Notes under the pieces: generated by a model
The model's database searches: none
What the model saw: only the letters and a program-made list of their open reading frames with translations
What the model was told of the DNA's origin: nothing
Shown here: one piece after another, positions 1 through 4,939 of the stretch
Layout: each line of letters starts with the position of its first letter
Numbering within the stretch: position 1 is the first letter of the stretch
Assembly (NCBI GenBank): GCA_003158705.1
Contig: PMKX01000202.1
Location: forward strand, 4,217 to 9,986
DNA length: 5,770 nucleotides
Direction of reading: 5' to 3'
Source of the DNA: Actinomycetota bacterium
GTDB lineage: Bacteria; Actinomycetota; Thermoleophilia; UBA2241
Program-made: the position numbers and the translations under genes

Positions 1-155
1 CAGCCCTTGACGTCGTGGTCGCGGGCGTCGACGAGGTCGAATTCCACGTCGTCACCGTAACGCTCCTTGAGGGCCTCCAGCGAGTGGCGCACAAGGGCGG
101 CACTGTTGCTCTCCGAGCGGGGGCTGAAGCTCATACCCAGCAGTCGCACGGTCAT
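1..155 (-). CDS. NAD(P)H-dependent FMN reductase / flavodoxin-fold oxidoreductase family protein, N-terminal fragment
   Basis: Only the first 51 codons plus two bases are inside the window; the gene continues past position 1. The protein starts MTVRLLGMSFSPRSESNSAA, a beta strand followed by a G-x-S-x-SPR-x-x-SN loop at residues 7-17. In the NADPH-dependent FMN reductase and iron-sulfur flavoprotein families this loop binds the FMN phosphate. A helix (about 19-33) and a second strand, VEFDLVDARD (37-46), follow. The fragment ends DHDVKG and then a codon starting TG, which fits the 'I-K-x-C-x-x-C' region of iron-sulfur or multimeric flavodoxin relatives, but the cysteine itself is not seen. 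The start at 155 is supported by GAGGAG (164-169), 8 nt upstream. The expected role is flavin-dependent electron transfer or quinone/FMN reduction in the cytoplasm; the substrate cannot be told. It probably has its own promoter, since a terminator-like hairpin separates it from the upstream gene. Confidence 0.75.
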   Translation of the reverse strand, partial: MTVRLLGMSFSPRSESNSAALVRHSLEALKERYGDDVEFDLVDARDHDVKG

Positions 156-252
156 GCGTGGTGCTCCTCTCGAGATGTCGCACGCGTGGCGGTCGGCGTG
201 ACCCTTGCCGGCCACCTGGACTGAAGCCGAAGGTTCGCGCCGATCCGCTCTC

Positions 253-281
253 AGTATGCTATCAGACGGGCCTCAGCACAA
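253..281 (-). promoter_or_regulatory. candidate sigma70-like promoter for the flavin reductase-family gene
   Basis: On the minus strand, TTGTGC (276-281) and CATACT (253-258) are separated by exactly 17 nt. The -35 matches consensus at 3 of 6 positions and the -10 at 4 of 6. This is the most AT-rich spot of an otherwise GC-rich gap. It would give a 5' leader of roughly 90 nt before the ATG at 155. The -35 element sits inside a hairpin (265-297), so the site could instead be part of an operator or a transcribed structure. The call rests on motif and position only. Confidence 0.3.
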
Positions 282-297
282 AAGCGCTGCACCCGTC
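265..297. other. two-stage inverted repeat / hairpin in the intergenic region
   Basis: The outer arms GACGGG (265-270) and CCCGTC (292-297) are perfectly complementary. Inside them CAGCAC (274-279) and GCGCTG (284-289) form a 6-bp stem with one G-U/A-C position, depending on the strand. The loop is AAAA (TTTT on the minus strand), and small internal loops lie at 271-273 and 290-291. On the minus strand the inner stem keeps a G-U wobble, so it is better formed as minus-strand RNA. It has no U-tract after it. It could be a second part of the terminator region, a leader structure or a regulator site overlapping the candidate -35. Confidence 0.4.
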
Positions 298-338
298 CCG
301 TGGCTGACGCGTCTGTCTTCTCCGCCGGAAACGAGCGC

Positions 339-372
339 GGGGCGGGGTGACGATCTGCCGTCACCCCGCCCC
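339..372 (-). terminator. perfect 14-bp hairpin, likely terminator of the saccharopine dehydrogenase-family gene
   Basis: GGGGCGGGGTGACG (339-352) and CGTCACCCCGCCCC (359-372) are exact reverse complements with a 6-nt loop (353-358). The hairpin begins 28 nt after the stop codon at 401-403 and is very GC-rich. Downstream on the minus strand there is only GCGCTCGTTTCC, with no strong U-tract. It is therefore not a textbook intrinsic terminator, though such hairpins are common 3' ends in high-GC bacteria. It could also act mainly as an mRNA 3'-end stabiliser. Confidence 0.7.
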
Positions 373-400
373 TCAGCCCGCAAAGGCGATCGGCGATGCC

Positions 401-1699
401 CTACTTGGCGAGCGCCGTCAAAGCCTTGTGGTCCATGAAGCGCTTGTACTCGGAGTCCATCTCGAGCAGACCGCCGGGGAACTCGTAGGCCTCCATGAGA
501 CCGACATATGCGTCGGCATTGAAGGCCTCGGGGTTGTGCACGCCCGACTTGGGGTCGCCCGGCTTGCTGCCCAAGCTGCCCTTGGCCAGGAGCTCGATGG
601 TGATGACCGACGTGAACGCGGTCTGGGCGACGACGACCTGGGTGCCGTACTTCTCGACGCACTCCTTGTTGTCGGCGACCTGGTAGAGGTACACCTTGCG
701 CTCCATGCCGTCCTTCTTGCCCGTCACGTAGGTACCGGCAGCCGTCTGGCCGACGTACTGCTTGCCGATCTCGTTCGGGTCAGGTGCAGCCGCAGCGATG
801 ACGTCGCGCGGAGCGACCATGACGTCGCCGACCTTGATCTTCTCGGCCTTGTCGATGTTGACCGAACGGAAGATCTCCATGGCCTGCATGAACTCGTCAC
901 CCAAGGCGTACTTGAAGGTCGCCTTCTTGACGCCCTTAAGACGGTCGGCGTTGTGGGCGATCTGGATGACCTCTTCGTGCTCGACATGGCCGACCTCGAC
1001 CTCGCCGATGCCCTCGGGGAGGAAGAACTTCTCGAGCTCGGCGAACGGCTCGATGGTATGGACCGCGCCGTTCTCGAACACGATGGCGGGGTTGTTGCAC
1101 TCCTCGATCGTGGTCCAGACGCTGAAGCCGAAGCTGATACCCTTGGCGCCGGGGATCTCCAGATTGGCGCCGTCGCGGATGCCGATCTCGTCGATCTCGT
1201 CGAAGAGGTGATCGGCCGCGTAGCGTGCGTAGAAGTCGGCCATGCCGGGCTCGACGCCGAAGCCGGCGAGCGCGTACTTGCCGATCTTCTCGAACTCGGG
1301 GCTGAGAGCGTACTCGTCGTCGCCGAGCTTCTTGCCGCACTTGTGCATGGGGTCGGTCGGGTGCGGCGTGGACAGCGTCATGGCGGTGTCGAGATAGTGC
1401 GTCTGCGCCTTGAGCGCGGCCTGCAGAAGCGGCGGGTTGAAGTTGGGCGCGCACAGGTTGCAGATGATGTCGACGCCGTGCTTCTTGGCCAGGGCGGCGA
1501 CCTCGTCGGGCTTGCCGGCGTCGACCTTCTCGGCCACGAACCGCGGATCGTTGATCCGGGCGGCGACTGCCTTGGAACGGGCCTCGTCGTAGTCGGCCAA
1601 GACCACCTTCTCGAGCCAATCGCCCTTGGGGTCGCGTCGTTTGGCGATCGCGGCGATGGATTGGCCGACACCGCCGGTACCCACAATAAGGACCTTCAT
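401..1699 (-). CDS. saccharopine dehydrogenase-family NAD(P)-dependent oxidoreductase
   Basis: This is a 432-residue cytoplasmic protein starting MKVLIVGTGGVGQS. It has a Rossmann dinucleotide-binding glycine motif (GTGGVG, residues 7-12) and an acidic residue at the end of the second strand (VVLADYD, D36), which suggests NAD(H) rather than NADP(H). The segment NLCAPNFNPPLLQAALKA (81-98) followed by THYLDTAM (100-107) is the saccharopine / carboxynorspermidine dehydrogenase-family pattern 'inl-P...ac...g-hYlDt'. GFGVEPGMADFYARY (146-160) matches the family's 'G-x-x-PG' stretch that opens the C-terminal catalytic domain. The C-terminal domain (about 160-380) is present, and the length is ordinary for the family. 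The start at 1699 is chosen because AGAAGGAG lies 8 nt upstream; an in-frame GTG at 1708 overlaps that SD. The family includes saccharopine and carboxynorspermidine dehydrogenases, but no lysine or polyamine gene lies next to it, so the substrate is unassigned. It appears to be transcribed alone. Confidence 0.85.
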   Translation of the reverse strand: MKVLIVGTGGVGQSIAAIAKRRDPKGDWLEKVVLADYDEARSKAVAARINDPRFVAEKVDAGKPDEVAALAKKHGVDIICNLCAPNFNPPLLQAALKAQTHYLDTAMTLSTPHPTDPMHKCGKKLGDDEYALSPEFEKIGKYALAGFGVEPGMADFYARYAADHLFDEIDEIGIRDGANLEIPGAKGISFGFSVWTTIEECNNPAIVFENGAVHTIEPFAELEKFFLPEGIGEVEVGHVEHEEVIQIAHNADRLKGVKKATFKYALGDEFMQAMEIFRSVNIDKAEKIKVGDVMVAPRDVIAAAAPDPNEIGKQYVGQTAAGTYVTGKKDGMERKVYLYQVADNKECVEKYGTQVVVAQTAFTSVITIELLAKGSLGSKPGDPKSGVHNPEAFNADAYVGLMEAYEFPGGLLEMDSEYKRFMDHKALTALAK

Positions 1700-1707
1700 G
1701 AACGGCA

Positions 1708-1715
1708 CTCCTTCT
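1708..1715 (-). promoter_or_regulatory. Shine-Dalgarno site deciding the start of the saccharopine dehydrogenase-family gene
   Basis: The minus strand reads AGAAGGAG, 8 nt before the ATG at 1699. The upstream in-frame GTG (1706-1708) uses the last G of this SD, so it cannot be initiated from it. This fixes MKVLIVG as the likely N-terminus. Confidence 0.75.
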
Positions 1716-1761
1716 CACGTGTCGAGGCTGGCCGGGCGGCCTCCTCCGCTGCATCGGTGTT

Positions 1762-1791
1762 ACCCTACACGCAGCGGCGGCGGGTTGGAAA
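1762..1791 (-). promoter_or_regulatory. weak candidate promoter for the saccharopine dehydrogenase-family gene
   Basis: On the minus strand, TTTCCA (1786-1791) lies 18 nt upstream of TAGGGT (1762-1767). The -35 matches consensus at 4 of 6 positions; the -10 keeps the TAnnnT pattern common in high-GC bacteria. Transcription would start about 55 nt before the ATG. The -35 lies in a small CGGGTT/AACCCG hairpin (1781-1795). A promoter is expected in this 256-nt gap, but the exact site is a guess. Confidence 0.25.
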
Positions 1792-1863
1792 CCCGGCGTC
1801 TCGACTACTGGATGAACACGTGTGCCCCTGACAGGCCACGATGTACTTTGTGCGGCACCCGAC

Positions 1864-1899
1864 GGCGCCTGAGGCTCGGCTGCACGCTCGCCTGGCGCC
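1864..1899 (-). terminator. imperfect GC-rich hairpin after the kinase gene, possible end of the gcv operon
   Basis: GGCGCC (1864-1869) pairs with GGCGCC (1894-1899). After a 2-nt bulge (1870-1871), AGGC (1872-1875) pairs with GCCT (1890-1893), leaving a 14-nt loop. It starts about 57 nt beyond the kinase stop codon. There is no U-tract on the minus strand after it. Termination is inferred from position and base pairing only. Confidence 0.3.
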
Positions 1900-1955
1900 C
1901 AGCAACGGCGAGTCTACCGGATGTGCAACGGCACGTGCCATCGCTGCCGCTGCCC

Positions 1956-3122
1956 TCAGCTTGGTGCGCCTATCCTGTACATCATGCGCTCGCCGAGGCC
2001 GGTGACGACCTTGGCGTAGCCGCCCAGCTCGAGGTCGAGCGCTGGGTCGCCGGTGTCCACGAGCAGCGGCCCGCCGCCCAGCGAGAGCAGCTTGGTCTGC
2101 GTGGCCACGACGATGACGTGGTCCGTTCCCACCCTGCGGATCACGGCCGGGCTCAGCTGCTGGTTGCCGCGCCCGAAGATGTGGCCTTGGCCACCGATGA
2201 CCGTGCTGACGATGCGCGCCTGGGGCGCGGGGCCGTCAGGCTCGCCGCCGCCGTAGCGGTCGAGCAGCGCGACGATCTGAGCTTCGCTCAGGTCGGCGCC
2301 GACCAGCTCTCGGTCGCGCACGGCGTCCACACCGAGCAGCGTCTTGGCAAGGCCGAGCGCCTCGACGATGGCTCGCGTGGTGGTGCCTGGACCGAGCAGG
2401 TAGAGGGTCGCGGGCGACATGTCGTTGACCACGTCGTGGGCGACGCCGGCCAGCTCGGCGGCGTCGCCGGCCACGCCACCCGCCTTGGCGCTCTGCACGA
2501 GCGTGCGCTGATAGGGCACCTGCAGGTAGCCATAGAGGCGGGCCGAGACGCGGCCCTGGCGGAACGCGTCCTCGTCGATGTCCATGACCTCGGCCTCGCG
2601 CAGGCGCAGGGCCTCACGTCGCCCCTGAAGATACAGAGCCGCCAGATCGCCGGCGGCAGCCGGAGTGGTAGCGAACACCGCCGAGTGGATCTTGACGCCG
2701 GCCGGAACGCCCAGGACCGCCAGCGAGTCACCGACGGCATCGAAGACGTTGCGCGCCGTGCCGTCCCCGCCGGCGAACAGCAGCAGCTCGACCCCGGCGT
2801 CGCGCAGGGCGCGCGCCGCCGCTTCGGTGTCGGCGGCGGTCGTCTGCCCGGCGTGCGCCGGCTCACCGGCGACCGTGACTGCGAAGCCGCCGGCGCGCGC
2901 CTCGTCGGCGCCCATCTCGCCGGCGTAGGTGACGATCTCGAGCTGGTCGCGCAATGAGACGAGGCGGCGCAAGGCAAGCTGGGCGCGCTGCGGGGACTCC
3001 CGCAGGGCGCCCAGCTCCAGCGCCCGGCGCACGATGTCGGCGCCGTCGCTGCCCTTAAGGCCCACGCGGCCGCCGACGCCGGCGACCGGATTGACGATCA
3101 GGCCGAGCCGCTTCACCGGCAT
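1956..3122 (-). CDS. ATP-NAD kinase family protein (AcoX-like, COG3199 type)
   Basis: This is a 388-residue cytoplasmic protein. The N-terminus has LIVNPVAGVGGRVGLKGSDG (residues 8-27), the signature of the COG3199/AcoX branch of the NAD kinase / diacylglycerol kinase-like fold. The nucleotide-binding GGDGT motif is intact at 118-122 (LLLFAGGDGTARNV). GVPAGVKIHSAVFATTP (138-154) and LLGPGTTTRAI further on are also typical of this branch. Known relatives include AcoX of acetoin dehydrogenase operons, whose physiological role is not settled; phosphorylation of NAD or another small molecule is inferred. It starts 30 nt after the stop of the cysteine-rich miniprotein and is in the same reading frame as it. 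No SD sequence precedes the ATG, so translation may depend on ribosomes arriving from upstream in the gcv operon. The start is supported because family members begin within a few residues of this point and no earlier in-frame start exists before the upstream TGA. Confidence 0.85.
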   Translation of the reverse strand: MPVKRLGLIVNPVAGVGGRVGLKGSDGADIVRRALELGALRESPQRAQLALRRLVSLRDQLEIVTYAGEMGADEARAGGFAVTVAGEPAHAGQTTAADTEAAARALRDAGVELLLFAGGDGTARNVFDAVGDSLAVLGVPAGVKIHSAVFATTPAAAGDLAALYLQGRREALRLREAEVMDIDEDAFRQGRVSARLYGYLQVPYQRTLVQSAKAGGVAGDAAELAGVAHDVVNDMSPATLYLLGPGTTTRAIVEALGLAKTLLGVDAVRDRELVGADLSEAQIVALLDRYGGGEPDGPAPQARIVSTVIGGQGHIFGRGNQQLSPAVIRRVGTDHVIVVATQTKLLSLGGGPLLVDTGDPALDLELGGYAKVVTGLGERMMYRIGAPS

Positions 3123-3152
3123 TTCAGCGCGTTCGCCGGCGTGTCGCGAGCG

Positions 3153-3284
3153 TCAGTGCGCGGCGTCGTCGCTGGTGCCGCACGAGCACCAGCCGCCTTC
3201 GTCGGCCGAGCAGCAGCCGGCGCACCGACGCCAAGCCACATACCCGAGGCCGCCGAGAAGCAATATGACGAACAGCTTCTTCAT
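3153..3284 (-). CDS. 43-residue cysteine-rich, single-TM small protein coupled to gcvPB
   Basis: I do not recognise a family. The protein begins MKKLFVILLLGGLGYVAWRR: two lysines, a hydrophobic stretch at residues 4-18 and then two arginines, so one membrane segment is likely. The tail has five cysteines in the spacing C-x2-C-C-x7-C-x-C (C21, C24, C25, C33, C35) and ends in an acidic TSDDAAH. There is no lipobox before the first cysteine, so it is probably not a lipoprotein. It could bind a metal or iron-sulfur centre or form disulfides; this is inference. Its ATG overlaps the gcvPB stop as ATGA (3281-3284), and AAGGAGG (3289-3295) lies 4 nt upstream inside the gcvPB coding end. These signals make it a credible gene despite its size. 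The ATP-NAD kinase-family gene follows 30 nt later. Confidence 0.65.
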   Translation of the reverse strand: MKKLFVILLLGGLGYVAWRRCAGCCSADEGGWCSCGTSDDAAH

Positions 3285-4939
3285 CTCTCCTCCTTGATCT
3301 TCCTCTGGTAGGCGCGCCACGTGAAGGCCCACTGCTTGGGCTCCTCCAGGGCCTCCAGGCGCGCCATCCTGGCGATGCTCGAGTCGTGCGGCGCCTGCTT
3401 GACGATCGCCGGGTCTGCATACGCCTCGTCGGAGACTCTCTTGATGACCGCCGCCCACTCGTCAAGGTCGGCCTTGGAGTACGTCTCGCACGGCTCAGGC
3501 GTGAACGGCTCCGGCACCACCCACGGGTGGTGGCTCATCCAGTAGCTCTGCACGCCGAAGTCCACCATGCGGTCGTGTACGTCCTCGGTGCCCACGCCGG
3601 TCTCCTCCTTGAGCGTGGCCAGGCTGTAGCGCACCTGGTCGAGGCGGCGATGACCCTCGGCGTAGGGTCGGCTCACACCACGGATCGCCATCAGCAGCCG
3701 GTCGAGGTAGTTGTTGTTGAGCACCGAGATCTCGGCCACCTCGCGCAGGCCGTCGGGGCCCAGGCTGCGGATCCAAGCATAGGCACGGATGACGCCCATC
3801 CAGTTGCCCAGGAACCCGCGCACCTTGCCGATGCTCTCCGGCCGGTCGTAGTCGAGGTGGAACTTGTCACCGGCCTTGGTCACCAGCGGCACCGGCAGAT
3901 ACTTGGCGAGCTCGTCGCACACCAAGTAGGCGCCGGTGGCCGGTCCCTCGCAGCCGTGCGGGCTGGAGAAGGTCTTGTGCAGATTGAAGTGACAGGCGTC
4001 GAAACCGGCGTCGCGAGCTCGAGCGATGCCCAGGATGCCGTTGGCGTTGGCCTGGTCGGTGAAGCACAGGCCGCCGGCGTCGTGGATCACCTTCACGTAC
4101 TCGTCTATGCGCGGGTTGTAGATGCCCGTGTCCTCGGGGTTGGTGATCATGCAGCCGACCGTGCGCTCCGAGACGGCCGCCTTGACGGCTTCGAGGTCCG
4201 GGTAGCCGTTGTGGTCGGGCATGACCGTGACCACCTTGAACCCGGCTACCATGGGCGTGGCCGCGTCGCAGGGGTGGGAGAAGATGGTCGTGATCATCTC
4301 GTTGCGCTGCGGCAGCTCGCCGCGGGCGGCGAAGTAGGCACGCATCACGCAAGCGTTGGTGAAGACGGCGTGCGAGCCGCCCCCGGGCTGTAGCGTGATG
4401 GCGTCCATGCCCGAGATCTCCTTGAGATACTCGCCGCATTCGTAGACGATCTCGAGCAGTCCTTGCAGGGTGTCCTCATCCTGCAGCGGATGCAGGTCCG
4501 CCGCCTTGTGGTGACGCACCAGCTCCTCGTGCACTTTGGGACTGTACTTCATGGTGCAGGTGCCCTCGCCAATGTCGCTGCCCAGGTCCATGCCCAAGGT
4601 CTCCTGCGAGAGACGCAAGTAGTGGCGCAGGACCTGGTGTTGAGCGAGCTCCGGCAAGGCCGGCGCCTCACGGCGGCGGGCGCCGGCCGGGATGTAGCCC
4701 GCCGCGTCGCCCACAGCCTCATGCACGGCATCCTCGACCGGCGGCACCACGATGCCGCGTTCGCCGGCTGTGCTCATCTCCATGATCAACGGCTCGTCCC
4801 AGTGTGGGGCGCGGTAGTCTCGGAGCACGCCGCCGTCGCGGCGCAGACGTGCGAGACGCGTGACCTTCTGCTGCGCCGTCTCGCGGAGCGGTGCCCCTCC
4901 GCTGCCCCGCTCGATAGCTTGCCTACGACGGCTATTCAT
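3281..4939 (-). CDS. gcvPB: glycine dehydrogenase (decarboxylating) subunit 2, divergent
   Basis: This is a 552-residue PLP-dependent P-protein subunit that with GcvPA decarboxylates glycine and passes the aminomethyl group to lipoyl-H-protein. The PLP Schiff-base lysine is K322 in HFNLHKTFSSPHG (317-329). Other family blocks are TCTMKYSPK (127-135), LQPGGGSHA (183-191), the cofactor-side D295 in CFTDQANANGI, and the C-terminal VPEPFTPEPCETYSKADLD (475-493) with APHDSS (516-521). It is longer than the usual 480-500 residues. It has a basic N-terminal extension of about 48 residues before EPLIMEMSTAGERG and extra residues around 68-92. The usual HGTNPA-type motif is replaced by SHPCDAATP (221-229), and the GGGG after the lysine block is GCEG. 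The start at 4939 is supported by AAGGAGG 7 nt upstream and an ATGA overlap with gcvPA. I am sure of the family; the exact substrate is less certain because of the divergence. Confidence 0.92.
   Translation of the reverse strand: MNSRRRQAIERGSGGAPLRETAQQKVTRLARLRRDGGVLRDYRAPHWDEPLIMEMSTAGERGIVVPPVEDAVHEAVGDAAGYIPAGARRREAPALPELAQHQVLRHYLRLSQETLGMDLGSDIGEGTCTMKYSPKVHEELVRHHKAADLHPLQDEDTLQGLLEIVYECGEYLKEISGMDAITLQPGGGSHAVFTNACVMRAYFAARGELPQRNEMITTIFSHPCDAATPMVAGFKVVTVMPDHNGYPDLEAVKAAVSERTVGCMITNPEDTGIYNPRIDEYVKVIHDAGGLCFTDQANANGILGIARARDAGFDACHFNLHKTFSSPHGCEGPATGAYLVCDELAKYLPVPLVTKAGDKFHLDYDRPESIGKVRGFLGNWMGVIRAYAWIRSLGPDGLREVAEISVLNNNYLDRLLMAIRGVSRPYAEGHRRLDQVRYSLATLKEETGVGTEDVHDRMVDFGVQSYWMSHHPWVVPEPFTPEPCETYSKADLDEWAAVIKRVSDEAYADPAIVKQAPHDSSIARMARLEALEEPKQWAFTWRAYQRKIKEER
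3289..3295 (-). promoter_or_regulatory. Shine-Dalgarno site for the cysteine-rich miniprotein, inside gcvPB
   Basis: The minus strand reads AAGGAGG, encoded in the last KIKEER codons of gcvPB, 4 nt before the miniprotein ATG. A near-perfect SD immediately before an ATGA overlap is the main evidence that this short frame is translated. Confidence 0.7.

Noticed and set aside
1700..1708. GTG at 1708 as start of the saccharopine dehydrogenase-family gene
   Set aside because: The GTG overlaps the SD itself; the ATG at 1699 is at ideal spacing and gives the typical MKVLIVG Rossmann start.
1781..1795. CGGGTT-GGA-AACCCG hairpin as a terminator or tRNA arm
   Set aside because: The stem is only 6 bp, no U-tract follows, and no other tRNA arms can be built around it.
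347..1831. Long plus-strand open frame of 494 codons opposite the saccharopine dehydrogenase-family gene
   Set aside because: The minus-strand gene has a clear family match, SD and terminator. The plus-strand translation is L/V/G/D-rich with no recognisable domain, as expected for the antisense of a GC-rich gene.
1626..2957. Long plus-strand open frame of 443 codons spanning the gap and the kinase gene
   Set aside because: It is antisense to the recognised ATP-NAD kinase family gene and has no domain of its own; a high-GC shadow frame.
3153..3155. The TGA ending the miniprotein as a selenocysteine codon joining it to the kinase
   Set aside because: The kinase has a normal family N-terminus at its own ATG, and the ten linker codons show no domain. 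I saw no convincing selenocysteine insertion hairpin just after the TGA, though I did not fold the region by computation.
3386..4393. Plus-strand open frame of 335 codons opposite gcvPB
   Set aside because: It is the antisense of conserved GcvPB blocks including the PLP lysine motif, and its composition is repetitive V/G/H/R.
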